Numbered from the stretch's first letter, positions 1 to 14,790 are shown. The stretch is DNA of 64,000 bases from Oxyruncus cristatus (GCA_013399855.1 VXAY01002226.1:1-64000); one strand, 5' to 3'. Translations and numbers: made by a program. Notes: generated by a model not told the origin, from the sequence alone.

Positions 1-238
1 TTTTTTTTAAATAACAATAATAAAAAGGCTTTGTTTTAAGACCTGGCCATGGGCCAAGCCATATCATGTACAAAGTTTGTGGAAAATATAATGAATACAC
101 AAAATCCAGACACAGTACATCTTTCACTGGTTTAAGCTTTAAATTTTGTCCTGTACACTTAGGAAATGAGGAAAGAAGCTCAGATAATAAGGAAGAACAA
201 AAAAATTTTTAAGATTTAACCAACAGGTTAAGCCTTTC

Positions 239-578
239 TTAATTACGATCATCCCTTTGCACATCATTTAGGTATTCCATAAGGGATAGAATTGTTGAAT
301 ATGCTGCATTATTTTTTCCATGACTTGAGCCTTTCTCACAGCTCAGTAAATCATTCTCTTTACCTAGAGCTGGATATGTAACACTAAAGCTCTTCCACAC
401 ACATTGTTCTTCATTTCTAGAGGTGCTCAGCATTAGTCCCATGGACTTCAGCAACCTATAGTTTATAGAGTTGTGAGCCTCAAGAGCTGTGTACCAAGTC
501 CTGACTGGAATTTTCCATCCCATTAGAAGATGTGTATCCTTTCCTCCAAACTTGTTTTTTGCTGGGATGGAGATGCAG
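239..578 (-). CDS. Candidate 3'-terminal coding exon, unidentified protein (partial)
   Basis: On the minus strand a convincing splice acceptor (pyrimidine tract TTTTCTCTTTACAG, with the AG at 580-579) is followed by an open frame of 112 full codons ending in TAA at 241-239. The acceptor splits a codon, leaving its third base in this exon. The peptide begins CISIPAKNKFGG and ends LMEYLNDVQRDDRN. It mixes charged, polar and hydrophobic residues and is not low-complexity, which is unlike many chance frames in AT-rich DNA. I see no recognisable domain, signal peptide or membrane segment, and I do not recognise the family. The sequence after the stop, down to position 1, is AT-rich and could be 3' untranslated sequence, but it holds no AATAAA, so any transcript end would lie left of the window. 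The same frame stays open upstream of the acceptor for 36 more codons, which weakens the exon reading. An open frame of this total length is expected about once per window by chance. Confidence 0.25.
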
Positions 579-3500
579 CTGTAAAGAGAAAATCTGCTCC
601 TGATATAGGATCTCAGGCAACAGCTAACTGTGGACAAACAATGTGTAGAAATAAATATTACATTAGAAATAAATACAATCTTCACTTAAAAATAACATAT
701 CTAAACCGAGAGAATATATATCCATCAGTTTGGATATATGAACATCAAATAAGCCATCAATTTATGATAACCAAAAATAGCTGCAGTAATAACATACAAG
801 ATATTTTGACTCAAAGGCCAAATGCTCTCCTTTTTAGAGACTGTCAATGACTTATTGCTGTCCTTCCTGCAAGGAAACACAGCACATGAGTGGTGTGTGC
901 CATGCATCCAATTTTGGCTAGAAATTTCAGCAGTGCTCCAAAGAGGCTTCACATACTTCTTACCTAGAGGGATACAACCAGATGCTCTAAAGGAGTGTCT
1001 TTTGACAGAGATGTCCACACTTTTGTGTCTGCTTTTTTGTACTTGCTCACACCCACTCCTCTACTATGATTTTTTGCTGTTAAGGCCCTGGTTCTTATTC
1101 TTGACAAACACTGGGAAGGAATCTCCTCCCTGGCACAAGGCAGGCCTCCAGAAGAAGCAGGTGGCAGTTGTGAGCAGAGGATGAAAGAAATCCAGAAGAG
1201 AAAGCTGTTTGGGAAGTAACGAGTACAAGAGCCAATTTATATTTTAATGATTAAAGAGAGATTAAAGCCAACAGCATCATGATTTTAACTCTGCAGCTGG
1301 TGGGTTTCTTTGTTTTCTGGTCAATGAAGCTGAATTATGAGGCTGAGGGAACTTCAAAAGTGTTAAAAGATGTCATAATAGTAAAGGGAAGTCTATAATT
1401 ATGCAGAAATTATTGCATATAATATGTAAGTGGATTGCACTTAAACAGCCTCATCAAACCCATTTCCACTGAAAACTCATTGATACCACAGATGAGGACT
1501 TCAGGTGGGAGGATAAGCCAGAGGAATGGATGAACACTTAAGAAACAAAGTCCTCGTTTTCATGCTAATGTCCCTGAGCAGTTCAGAAGAAGAGGAGAGA
1601 AACAGTCTTTGTAGAACATTGTGACGGGAATGCAGCAGTGCAGGGGAGGAGGAACCTCCTCTGGTGTAGGAATGAACTACTTCAAGTGAACACTTCAAGT
1701 TGTTCATGAGACAGCAGCAGCTGTAAGCCTTCTGCAATCCCAGCACATTTTATTATTATTGCAAAATAAAAAAAAAGTCAGTGTCTGTCTGACATAATCA
1801 GAGTGACAGAGATTCATCAGGGACTGCGATATTTTGCTGTTGCTGTCTTTTCATCCTTCTCTTGTTAGACATGAAGAACAAGATATATTCTCACAGGACC
1901 ACTCAAGAAGACTTGTCTTCCCTTGTGCAAAACAGCTAGTTGAGCCCCCTATAATATTAAAAAGTATTATTTAAGTTTATATTTTATGTAAGAACATGAA
2001 AGAAGCCCTCTCCTAAACAGCCCTTCAATTCTGCTTTGGTCATCCTTCATCATTGTGACTCCTTTTGACTTATGATCTGCATCCTGCCTCAGTATCCTGC
2101 TCCCTGATCCCAGTAAGATACTTGGGGCAAGTGCTCCAGCTTTCCTACAGATAGAAGATAGCTTTGTAGTTCACAACACTTGTTTTCTTTTTGCTGCAGG
2201 ATGGTGGATTGTTCTGAGGACAGAGGTACACAAGCCCTAGAGCTAACCCCTAAGCAAGAGTGGTACTCACCAACCCCATCATTAATTTTGAGGCTGCACC
2301 CAAGAATGTCTGGATTTAATTTAGGTAAGCAAGCTTCTGCTGACTTCAGGTAATTTCTAGTAAAAGAAGCTGGTTCCTAACTTCCAAGCTCCTATGAAAT
2401 ATATTGGGGGAAACAGGTACCACAAACTTACTTTAGTCTCCTCTTACTTTACCAGGTCTTGATGCAATGCTTACTCTCTGCATGACTTCAGATATCAGGA
2501 GTCCAGAAAAATAAGCTCTTTTGTTCTTCAGGTTAAAAAAAAACCCACTAAACTTATGATACTATTGAATCTGAATTCTTGTTTCTGTACACAGTCTTCC
2601 ATTATAATAGGGGTGAGTTGACTCTTAAATTGTGACTAAATTATGACTAGTTAAGCTCCACACCATGTCTGAGGCTGTGTGTTTTTATATATTCAGAAAG
2701 TCCTTCTTTCTGAAGTCCCAGGCCTCAGCCCTATTCAGAAATAAAGCCAGACAATGTCCATTACCACCACTTAGGTGTCCCCTGACTCAAGCAGTATTTG
2801 ACTGGGAGTTATGCGCATTCCTGTAAAACATTTAAGCCACTGGAGTAAATTCTTTTGTTAAAGTTTGTTAAAAGATTGGTTAAATATGTATTCATATGTG
2901 GGAATGTGACTCTTCTTTTGTACATGAAGCAGCACATGTTCCTTCCCATCATGAAACATTAGTTTACCTTTGTGTTCTGTGCATGAGAGATTTAGTTCAC
3001 CTCCCTGTCTAGATTTCAGATTTTCCTTCAGCCTCTTACACAGAATAATGCTGATTGTTCTCTTGAGAAGGATTATATAAAACTTCAGCTTCAACAGGGG
3101 ACCAAATTCTCAGCTGCCATAAACTGCTGTTACACCAAGCGCACTAGAACGGCACAGATTTGCAGCACCATAATCGTTCAGGAATAGAACTCAGTCCCAT
3201 CCATCAGTGTTTCATAACTTGCATCATCATTTGACTCTCACTTCTGAAGACAAAATATAAAGATGAATTGAGCCCTCCGGGTTTTTTAGCTATTGAAAGT
3301 TGCACTTCTTAACAAAGTAATTAATCTTTTCTGGGGGTTGTTTTTTTTTCAAACTAAAAGAGGAGCTGTCACAGCATCAATTTCTGCTGCTTTTTTTCCT
3401 TCCAGTTCTGTCCTTTGTGCATATTTGCTAGTTGACACTTAACATTAATTCCTCTCATTAATTTTGCTCATGTTTTTGTTAGTTTTCTGCCTAGAGTTAA

Positions 3501-6500
3501 GCCTTAAGTAGATAACTGTATTGAAACAGTCCGTTTAACAGGGTGAAAGATGCATTTCATGGGTTTTTAGTGAGAAATTGAAAATCACACAGTAAAGTAA
3601 CCATATGGTGTCTAGCACGATGGATCTGACTCTTGACAAGTTGTTCTTTAAGACCACAAGGACAGTCTGAACACTGAGAAGTCCAAATATAATCACATTA
3701 ATTCAAATATCTGCAGACCTTGCTTTTTATCAAAGACCCTAAGAAATTGCCAGTCTCAGCCATTTGACTGAGGAGCAGGAGGAAATACATACATCTGCTA
3801 CAGTCCCAAATAATTTTTTCAGCCACTCCATCCAGTGAAAACTGCTCAGGCAACAGCACAGGCAAAACAAGAAATGATCACAGTAGAGATCAGTTTGGGT
3901 TTGGTTTTGGCATTTTTTGATCTGTAGACTAATTTTGCAGCTGCATTTCCCCCTCTCCTTTCTAATTTCATTTATTCAAAAGAAGAAAATAATCCAAACC
4001 CAACTTCATCATCTAAGAACTTTGAGGGGCCCATTCCTTTGAGTATTATGAGATTTATCCCATTTATGTTGAGGTTCACAAATAAACCTCTCTCTCAGCA
4101 AGATTTACTTCTACTTATGCTAACACTTCTAATAAACTCACAATAATGCTGATCACACATACAGAAGTAAGCCCATGCTCAGGTATTTGTAGCAGCTGGG
4201 CCTTAGAGACAATTCCTCCCCCGGCCCCCAAGGTATTTAGGCATATCTGTTCTTTAATCATTTTTGGCAGTATACAAATAGATACAGATTTCCATATATT
4301 TACCTAAACCTACTGTAACTTCAGTTGTAGGAAAGGTATATGACTTTTCTTTCAGAATATTAAAGAATCTTATCTATCAGGTGCTTCTGCGTATTTATCA
4401 AAAGCTAAGCTTTGCTGAAGTGGAGAGAGAAAGATCTGCAGTGTCTCGCTTGACACATGGACAGATGTATCTCCAGCCAAAGGTATCTGCAACACCAACT
4501 TAATCAGTCTCCAGCCTTGGAGAAAAACTCATTAAAAAGAAGCACAAATTAGGAGGCAGTTCAATGGTGTTTTCTATGATACTTAAATAAAGCTGCCTTG
4601 TCATAGCAAATTCTGTGTAACTGGGACAATGGTACAAAACCTGATGTTGATCTAGAAACTTGGCACCTCAGGGCCATAGAAAAGGGACTCTCCGTGATCT
4701 GATGAGAAGCTCATCCTGGTATCTGTGACCCACTGGGTGACTCTAAGTCAAAGAGGATGAGCTCTGTACCCGGAGTGATATCACTCTGACAGCAGAGTGA
4801 TAATGAATCTGGTTTGATGGGAAATCAGAAAGAAAACCCAGTTAGATTTAATCTGCATTCAGCTGAAAAAAAATATTCATTCACGCTCCTACCTTTTGAT
4901 TATAAACATTTCTAGAAAAAAAAAGTAATGGAGTGCCTATTTTAAGCAACAGCCTTCCAAGGAAAGTTCTTTGCAGACCATCTATGTTGGAAGATGACTT
5001 TATGTTAACAGTAAATTCATTATCAGATTTACTGAATATTTGCATGCACAGTATCTTCACTTTCAAAATACTATTTTTCCCCTGAGACCATCAAAACTTG
5101 TATGATAGAGGGGCTTTGAAATATTACTCATCCTGATCGATTTTTTTTCCTATCCCAGAAACTTTCTGACTACTTACTAAGTGCTTATTTTCCACTATTG
5201 AAAACAGTGGATAACTGAAAATTATTTGTACTATGAAATTTTTAAATCAGCCCAGATTAATAATGCTCAGCTGGTTTTATTGTCTTCATTTATTTAATAT
5301 TATATTTATGTACTTCTGATTGCCACTATGTTCCGTGTTTAGTATTTTGTTTCCTTTACTTCAAGTGCTTTGTAAAGCACAAAACAATAGTGTCAGATTC
5401 TGGTGACTAGTCACAGAAAGGATAACAACTGGGAAACTTGGAGATAGCCATTTTTCCTCTAGGAAAAACTGAAGGCTTTGGAGATACAGTCACTTTCTCA
5501 GCTAAAAAAAGCAGGATCATTCCTTCCCCTCTTTCCCACTGCCCCCAGTAAAGAAAATCATCTTAGTCAAGACTAAGTATTGTAGAAAAAATATACATAG
5601 AAAATAGTCTCCTTTACTTTAATCACCAAGCTGATTAATTAATAAACAGCTACCTTTATAGTCTGCATCTACCTGCCTTAGAAGAACACTTTGTTATTAA
5701 ATCTGTCTTCTCCACTTACTGAATTAAGATTCACATTCTATGGCTGACTAGGAGCACACAAACAGGATCCATTTTGGATCAAGTTAACCAGAAATTTTCA
5801 GTACCACATCTAATACAATCTAACTGCAGATGGACGGCCACAGGACCAGACTGCAGCTAACCTGAATTAGTCCTGGGAAATAGGTAAAAGTTGACATCAG
5901 GTCCCCAGCAACAAATTTTCTCTCCAGTGCTGCACTTACTGAGCTGCACCACTTACTAAAGTACTTATAGGCATGAAGATCTCTGCATTTCTGGGGAGGA
6001 AGCACAATGCAAGTCCAAATTTAAGCAGTATAAATTGCAGAATTATTGTGCTTTACCACGGCAAAAGCTTCATCTAAAGGCTCCCGTCCACCAAACATTT
6101 GTGATCACTCTCTCTACATCTACATGCAGAATATCACATGAAGCCAGCCCACTGAACTGAGTGAACACACACCTACAGGATTCTATTCTTAAGTTTTATT
6201 TTAAGTTGTGAAAGGGCATGGCTAAGGAGAAGGTCTACCACCATTTTTTAGAAAGCAGTTTGTGACAAAAAAACCCTTTACACTGTAAATGATCAGGGCT
6301 TTAATGGTCAGTGTCCCATTCCAAACCCCATCTTGAATTAAGGGGGCAGGAAGAAGCTAATTTTTCCATTTAAGTCTTTTGATTGTACCATGAACATGGA
6401 ACAGAAGTCCCAGATGTCAGATCCCCCTGCCAGAGGATGCATAAAAACATAGAAATTATCCAATCACCATCATCTAAATTTCTCATGACTCATTTGGAAA

Positions 6501-9500
6501 TTTATAGCAGCTCAGTTTTCCTTTCAAATATATCTTCAAGTTGGCTCTTTCACTTTAAGAAGAGCACAACAGAAGGCCAGATCATTTTGAAAAGTCATTT
6601 CAGCAGCCTATTTTCATTATACATCATTGCTTAAACGTCTAGTCAGATATGAATCTCACCTGAACTCCACATGACACTGATTTGCTATCTGACATTGCCT
6701 GGATCCCTGAGGTTTCTACCAAAAAAACACAGGATGCTGAACATGTGGGAGAAGGTGACAGCCTAAGAATTAACCTGCTTGTTGATATTCATGTTCCAGC
6801 ACATCCCCTGACAAACAGAATACTCCAGGGGTCAAAAAAAGAGACAATACAGATTATTTTGATCAGAACTACATGTGTCTGGCAGACTAATCCAAAATTA
6901 ATTAGATCTGAGCTGCATAATATTCATTTGGATTTCATAAACATGGTGGCAGGGGTAGAAGGATTACGCAGATAGAGAGCAGATAAGGTAACTAATTTGT
7001 TGATAATGCTTTGATAATGTCACAAATGTACTTGTCTTAATACTTGCTAAAAATTAGGAATATTTTGTTGTAAATTAGTGTGTTTAGACAGCATGTCATT
7101 AAAAATGAACATGTTTTATCAGTAGGAATGAGATACAGATATAAATAGTTTTAACAACTATTATTTAAACAATATTTAAATGATTGTTTCCATTCTGTAT
7201 CACAGTAGTTAGTTCAGAGCAGTACAAGTGTTTCTAAAAAGCCAACTTTGTTAACTGGAAACAGATACTGAGTTCTTTTGAAATAACTATTACTCACTAC
7301 CTTTTTTTTAAACCCTGAAGCAGACTTTCATGTGCTGCGAGCTGACATCGCAGTATTGATTTCAACAGTGGGACAATAGTTATTTAATTTTTAAGCAGCT
7401 TCTCCCCCCAACCAGCTGAGCAAATTCCATGTGACAGTAAGAGAAAACCCAGTAGTATTTAATAATTAATGAAACCCCACCAAAACCTAACAAAACCCCC
7501 CAGCAAAACACTTTAAGTTACAAGAACAGGACAGCTGATAATATTGTCCAAAGAAAGAGAAAGACTCTGTATTTAATTTTATGTGGCCTGAGAGGGGAAG
7601 AGAAGTCTTCCCCAGGGTTCACCTGAGGGATTGAAACACATTCTGCAGGCAGAGTCACAGACTGTCTGACACAAAGCACTGATCAGTTTAGAGGGATGGA
7701 AGAGGAGGAATGAGAAAGTCTGGAAATGGAAACTGAGAGCACTTACAAATTTGTTAACAAAAGTGCTTTCTGCAGACCAAGGTCATCCTTATTCAGTTGC
7801 TGGATTTCACATCCTCCCACGCCCCTGCTCCCCATCAACATGATCTGAGCAGGATAACAATCTTCACTTGTGCTGTGAGAATGTCACAAACGCACCATTT
7901 CTCATTTTCCTTTTACAAAGGGATTGGTGCTGTGACGATTCCTGATCCCATTCCAAACTGTCTTCTGAGTAAAGGTTTATTAAAATTGAGATGTTATCCT
8001 GTTACATATATAATAAAAGTTGGTCATTTTACATATAGAATGAGACTATAATATAAGTATTTCACAGAGGACTGACTGGAAACAAATTCAGGGAACTGCA
8101 TGTTTGACAAAATGTCAGACAATGACCCCCAAAGCTGAGGGAAGCTGACAAAGATAATAATGCTTGCTTAATGAATAAAACCTCTGGGACAGATTTTGTG
8201 CTGGATCTGTACATTCCTAGTGCCCCTGTGACCTGACTTGTGACTGGTTTTCTTCAGTACTATTGCAATAAACGAGTATGTCACATTGGGGGAACTGTAT
8301 CAAAAGAATAAGAGAGAAATTTAAGATGTGGAAGGGCTTCCTCCTTGTCCCCCACAACAGAGTAAAACTTATTCTGTAAACATTTTTGACACCTGACCAC
8401 AGTGCTCCCACTGAATTTGCTTTTGGGAAAATGCCTTCCTCGGTGTCTCAATACACATTTCCTTCCTCAGCTGCTTACTGGAGCTTATTTCAGGCTTCAC
8501 TACCTTTGTAACCAACCATCTGATCTCTGAAATACCTGGTTCAGTCCTCTGGCAGAAACTCTGCTGCTTAAGGCAGAATACTCACAGAAATAAATAGGAA
8601 AAAAAAAAAAAGGCTGGAACAAACATTTTCTTTTTTAACATCAGCAAAGTCAAGCAAGTATGCTGCTGTGATATTTAACACTGCTGAATGCAATCCAAAG
8701 GGGATTGTGCAGCATCTGAACAGACAGCCAACAATTAAAATGGTAGTTGCAAAGGACAAGAAACAGAGCAGTGCTGTAGGAGGACTTACTGTATTATACA
8801 CAAGCTAAAAAAGTCCTAGTCAAAAGTTTTTTCAGAAAGAACAACTTCAGAATATTTTTCACTAACATATTTCACTCCAAAGAAGCCAGCAGGTATCAAG
8901 TCCTAATTTGCTTGCAGCTCCCCATCCATCTACGCATAGTATTTTCCACCAAAGATGCTTTACCTCAGTGTGAGACTGAAAACATACACTGGTACCAAGC
9001 AGCTTTGACAATGACATTTTTGTTAAGCACAGAAGCCTAGATTTGTGCAGTTATTCCCTCATGCTAGAAAAAAATTAATTCAGCAGGTATCTCCAAACAT
9101 CCACACAGGTAAGAATAAAACTTAAAAATTCAGGCAAGAACTTCAAAGCTCATCAGAAAAAAACCAAAACCTTGGGGAGCAAAATATGCTCAAAGTAATT
9201 AAAAATATTTTACTTCCTTGGCCTAGAAAAATGTCAGATCGGTGACAAGCAAGGCCAAAGCAGTGAGTAACATGATGGGGATTCAATGTCAGATGACTTG
9301 ACTTAAAAAAATTAGCTTTAAATTAGAAAATTAGCTTATTAAACTGAAGAGCTAGGGTTCTGCTCTGAGAGTGTGAACTTGTTCTGGGAAATATAAAATT
9401 TCTCATTGCAAAGACTTTTACACTGCTCTAATTTGAAAGCTATGAACTTCCTGTGACGCTGACAAGCAGTCGGGCGGGAGTTCTTTAAAAAGGGCAAGCC

Positions 9501-10122
9501 CAGAGAACAGGCAGTACAAGCAGCTGAGAAAGGGAGGGAATCAGGTTTTACTTGCTGTCTAGTGTCAGGGGAGCTGCACTTTACTGGGCCCCTTACCCAG
9601 TCTTTGGAGAAACAAGGCTGAAAAACAAAACCAAAAATCCCCACCCGGCAGCCTTTGGACTCCACTTTGGATCCTGGATCCATGGGATACTCCCAAAAAG
9701 GAGAAGCTGGGATGGTACAAAGGTCTGGTACTCTTTGAGGGAGTTGCTGTAGGGTGAGGAGTTCTCATGCCCACCTACCCCAAACCACACACCCACAGCC
9801 AACACAAGTGTTACTGATGTAGGAAAAGTACTGCACAGGCTTTGGCTGAAATATCTGTTTCAAACACCTCCACTTCCAAAATACAGTGTGCCTCAGAAAG
9901 GACACCACCCACAAGCTTAGGAGGGATCTATTTTGGGATATAAATGAGCATTTGCCTGGACCACCCATGAAGTTAGAACCTTCTTATCTGTATGTTTCCC
10001 AAGCCAAGGTTGTTTAACCTCACATGCATTTTGTGAATTCAGCTTCTCTCACACTGAAACAGTGCAGTGGGACTGCACTGTGAAATAAATAAACAGAAAT
10101 AGTCTGAACAAAGGAGACAAGA
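579..10122. other. Non-coding, AT-rich stretch without recognisable genes
   Basis: Open frames here are short, overlap on both strands and show no domain or paired splice sites that I could support. The sequence is AT-rich with scattered A and T runs. A somewhat GC-richer piece near 9440-9770 carries overlapping open frames on both strands but no recognisable repeat end or protein. It may contain old, unrecognisable transposon remnants or introns of a flanking gene. Confidence 0.6.
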
Positions 10123-10151
10123 TTTTTTTTTCTTCTTCTTTTTTTTTTTTT
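10123..10151. repeat. Interrupted poly-T tract
   Basis: Two T runs are separated by a short TCTTCTTC spacer. Such a tract could be a decayed poly-A tail of a minus-strand retroposon, but no retroposon body or target-site duplication is recognisable beside it. It is listed as a simple low-complexity repeat. Confidence 0.8.
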
Positions 10152-13100
10152 AAACCTGAATTCATTTAAGGAGCCCTATGGAGAGCTGTGCCAGCACTCT
10201 CTAACACACGAGAAGAACGAGAGGCACCAGAGCTAAACACATTTTATCCCAAAAGCATGGCATATTCTAATTTAAGGAACACACACATTCTCACAGACCC
10301 TCTAGACTGGTCATTCCTCTGTGTCTGCTCCTCTCTGTGCACACGCACAGAGCTAACTAGCTATCTATTACAATTCAAATATTTCTGACCTAGCTTTAAT
10401 CTAGACAGATGGGAAAATATATAAGCTTAGTGCAGTTATACAGATTGCCTGACTAAAAAGAATAAATCACTCACTCCTCAGTTTCATCAAAAATTTGTAT
10501 TTCCTGAGCTACACTGTCCTAAACATGCGACACTTACACCAATCAACAAGAGCAGAGACATACTTTTTCTGCACAAATCAGTTCCTGTCAACAAAACATG
10601 ATTTTCAGTAAGCACAATCAATAATATGCCAACAACACCAGTTGTTTCTAGATCTTACAGAAATGATGCCAAGCATTATCAGTTGCCACAGTATCATAGC
10701 ATTCATCCATTTTGGTAAAACATATAAATAAACTGACTGAGAAAAGCTGGAGATTTTATTTTGGAAAGTCATGTAAACTTAATGAGGGACATATAAAGTG
10801 ATCTATGACAGCATTTTGCCCTATGGCAAGATACAAAGACTAGCAAGCAAGAAAAAAAAGCACATGGATTAGAAAGTGATCAAGTAACAGAAACCACGCA
10901 AGTTTAAGTTGGATACAGAATATCCAGCCCACAGGGAAGACATGTCAGTGATTAAAGGTGAAGATTTAACGCTGGAAAACAGTTTGCAGGCAATTGTTTT
11001 AATTTAAAATTTGCCTTAAATGGAGACTATGAATCCTAATGTGGATGTAGAGTCATTTAGCATGATTGCTCTTTTACAGGCATGGCCTTTTGTAGTGCAC
11101 ATTTGGGTGCAGACCATATACTACAAGAATCTTGATACCACATAACTAGATCTACCAAAAGAGGACATAATACTTTTGCTTTATCGTTTTTCAACACAAT
11201 TATAACAGCTAAAAATACTATTGAAACATTTTGTATATTTAAATTAGCCCAGAGATTTGTTTATTCAGTACAACAATTTCTCCTCAGTCACAGAATTTGA
11301 CAGCAATTTTCACTTACATATTCTAGCACTTATTTTTCTGTATTTATAAGGGAACTGAACAATATAAAAAATAAATTAATGTTTGGGAAGCACTACTGTC
11401 ATAGATTAATAAATCCCACTGAACGTACTGCAGATACAGATTATTGATCTTCTGAGATGCACAACATGAACACTGGAGAAAGAAAAGACATATAACCTGC
11501 TCAAACACCAAAGATACTCAAATACTAAAAAACTTCTCTTGGAGCACTGTCCACAATGAGGAAGAAATTAGTAGGAAAATATGCAGGAGAATACCCTCCA
11601 TCTGTATATTCACATTATGCACAACAGAGCATATTATTAACCTTTACTTTTTCTTTGTGCAAGCAAAAGCCATAGTGGCAGCACAGCAGCTGCAAGCACA
11701 TATTACTGTTCCTTTAGCATGCTTTAAAGAGAGAAATAAGGACATACTGGAAAAGAATCTCGGAAAGTTCTGTGGTGTCATACCTTGTAAATATGCAAAG
11801 CGTTTTTCCTCTTACTGCAAACAGAAAAAACAGATCATCAAAAGAATAAGTTGAAGAGGGATAAATTTAAAACACAACATCAAATCTTAGCAGGTTAATG
11901 CAATTACATTTTGCTTCTGAAATACTTTACAGTGTCCTCTGCCATCCATTTTTGAAAACCCAACAAAACCCAACCAACAATCAACTGAGTAAACAAACAA
12001 AAAAACCCCCTCCAAATAAAGCAAATGGAACACACTCAACCATATCCATGAAACAAAACTACTCTTCAGGGTAGATCTACCTGGTAATATTTTTAAGACC
12101 TTAATCACCTTAGAAACTTGCTGCACTCCCTGCGCTATTTGCATAATCTCAGTTGACAACTATTCCAAAAATGCACTTTGTAAGTAAGTCTCCGTCAACG
12201 GTTTAGCCCTGTGATTTCTGCACGGTTTTTATCAACCCATAAATTTTGCTAATAGGTAAGAAAAGTTCGCATAGACAAAACAGTTTATCATCCTTCTTTT
12301 ACAAAAGTTTGCACGTACAAATATATGTATATATAATTAGATGGAAGGAAGAAATGCAAAAGTGCCAGAACAGATGAAGTTATTTCATAGAGATGATTTT
12401 TCTTGTCCTAAGAATATTTTTTTTACATATCAGAATTTACTTATTTTACACTATTGCACTTAAATATTGTTAAGTACCTTTTGCAGATTATGAACTTGAG
12501 AAATAACATTGCTACCAGAAAAATCCCAGAAGGAAAAAGCTAAGTACATTTCCTAGCTTCAAATCACCTTTCCTCCAGATTATTTGGGGTGCAGATTTTC
12601 AGCCATTTCCATAAAGCTAAGCTAAATACAGCAAACAAGGCTCAGTGAGGGACAGAAACATGTGAGAGATCATTTACAGTCCTTGCAGAAGCAACAGTGC
12701 CACCAATGCAGGGAAAGCCCAGATCCTGGAGAAGATTCTACTTGTGCAACATTGAGCTCAGCAGCTTTTGGTGAATTTAGCCTTATTAAAATTTTTTCTC
12801 AGAGAATTTGTGGTGGTGCCTCTGAAACCAGCTTGCTCAGGAGCCTGGGTAACTCCTGCTGAGTCCTCCAAGAGCACAGGCTCAGACATTCAGATGAGAT
12901 GCAGAAAACTTGAGTTTTCTAAAGCAGGGCAGGTGTAGCTCTCCCAGCTGTCCTGCACTTTGGTGGGTATTCATAGTCACCTTATGTGTCATCACTGAAA
13001 AACATTCTGGCTTCTCTGATTTTGACCTGGAAAAATATTCTTGAGAAAGGATCTCACATTTCTCTGGAGACTTCCAGTTTTTGAAAGTCATCTTATTCCT

Positions 13101-14265
13101 CCCAGAAAAAAACCTCAAACAAATGTTTTGCTGAAATTGCTTCAGCCACCGAGCTTTTGCCTGGAGATCGCTCTCAAACTAAGAAACCCTGCCACAATAC
13201 CCTATAAAAGGCACAAGACTGTCATAGCTCTGAAGGACTCACGTCAGGCAGCCTGGGACTGCAGGATGGGGACACTTGAGGCCTGAGAAGATGGTCCTGG
13301 GACCAGCACATTGCTTAGCTTGAAGGAGGCCACCATGAAAATCCATCCAGAAGTCTCTATCAGTCACAGTGCAGCAGTGAATGCAGCATCTCAAGAGGTA
13401 ATGGTTAATATGAAATGACTGGATGATTCTCCGCAAAGGTTAAAACACAATTTTCTAATTCAACAGAGATGAATAGTGTATTAGCAGGCTGTTTGTTTCC
13501 TGTAACTGAGAGATGCTAAAGAGCTTGCTGCTCTTTGTCTGGTAATTAGTAAATTATAAATTCATAGATGGCATTTGATATTACTATCTAAGACAATTAA
13601 TGTCTATGTGTTTGTTATTTTATAATATACTAACATGAAACTTCCAATGTCACATTAAGCAATTTATTTCACTTCCACTGGTTATTTTTCACTTCTACTG
13701 CAGGTATAAAGCAGAGACTGTGAGGAAAGCTCTCATTGATGAATTTCTATCCTTAAGGTTATAAATAAACTTGTTAACTACTCTCAATCCATACTGGCAA
13801 ATGAAATGTAGTTCTACATCAGTGGAAACAAAGGCTTGTCTTCCAATAGCTCATTTGTACTTTCTGTGGCTCTGCCCCCACCTTGGCCTGTCCCTTGGCC
13901 TCAGCTTATGTAAATCAGTGCTGCTGCCTTTGACATCAGCTTAGCACTAATGATTTCTGCCAGCTGAAGATCTCTGGGCCCTCATGGTATTTTTGTAGCC
14001 TTATCTTTCTAGAAACAGTGGTTCCTTAGGTTGGCTTTCCCCATCAGAGGCTGTAATCCCTAAATTGTAGAGGGAGCCTCACCACTGCCCTCAAAACAAA
14101 GCAGATTCTCTGCTTCTCCCAGCCTGTCTCCTCTGCCTGCCAAGTAATGACATTATGAGCTACGTCATTTCCATGAGGAAGGTTCAGCACCCACGTGGAA
14201 GGAGTCCCTGAAGCTTTGAGCTGGAGAGAAGGTGTTTTGCACATTCAAGGAAAGCACTGCAACTG
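10152..14265. other. Non-coding stretch without recognisable genes
   Basis: I found no supportable coding exon, RNA gene or classified repeat. The open frames at 12.6-13.4 kb overlap on both strands and show no protein family signature. Around 13.9-14.2 kb the sequence becomes slightly richer in G+C just before the CR1 insertion. Confidence 0.55.
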
Positions 14266-14790
14266 GGTCTGCCCTGGGGTGGCCTTACCTTGAGTCCTCT
14301 GCGCAGTTTTGAGCATCAAAATATAAAAAAAGACATGAAGCTATTGGAGAGTGTCCAAAGGAGGGACACAAGGATGGTGAAGGGGAAGCCTTATGAGGAT
14401 CAACTGAGGGCACTTGGTGTGTTCAGCTGGAGAAGAGGAGACTGAAGGGAGACCTCATTGCAGTCACAACTTCCTCGGGAAGGGAAGAGGAAGGGCAGGC
14501 ACTGAGCGCTGCTCTGTGGGAACCAGGGACAGGACCTCAGGGAGTGGCCTGAAGTTGTGTCAGGGGAGCTTTAGTTTGGATATTGGGAAAAGGTTCTTCC
14601 CCCAGAGGGTGGTCGGGCACTGAAGAGGCTCTCCAGGACAGTGGGCAGAGCACCAAGGCTGTCTGAGTTGAAGAAGCGTTTGGACAACACTCTCAGGCAC
14701 ATGGTGAGGCTCTTGGGGTGTGCTGTGCGGGGCCAGGAGCTGGACTGGATGATCCTAATGGGTCCTTTCCAACTCAGCATATTCTGTGAC
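14266..14790 (+). mobile_element. CR1 LINE, 5'-truncated 3' end
   Basis: This is a 5'-truncated copy of chicken repeat 1, the dominant non-LTR retrotransposon of birds. Hallmark stretches occur in the family order: AAAGACATGAAGCTATTGGA, then AGAGTGTCCAAAGGAGGG, CAGCTGGAGAAGAGGAGACT, GGGAGACCTCATTG, GGTTCTTCCCCCAGAGG, GACTGGATGATCCTAATGGG and CCTTTCCAACTCAGCATATT. It ends in ATTCTGTGA at 14781-14789, matching the CR1 3' terminus, which carries the octamer-like ATTCTRTG unit and no poly-A tail. Only the last ~0.5 kb is present, as is usual for CR1 because reverse transcription from the 3' end stops early. No intact reverse transcriptase frame remains. The left edge is approximate. The open frames within 14414-14855 on both strands are shadows of this element. 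I did not assign a subfamily. Confidence 0.95.
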
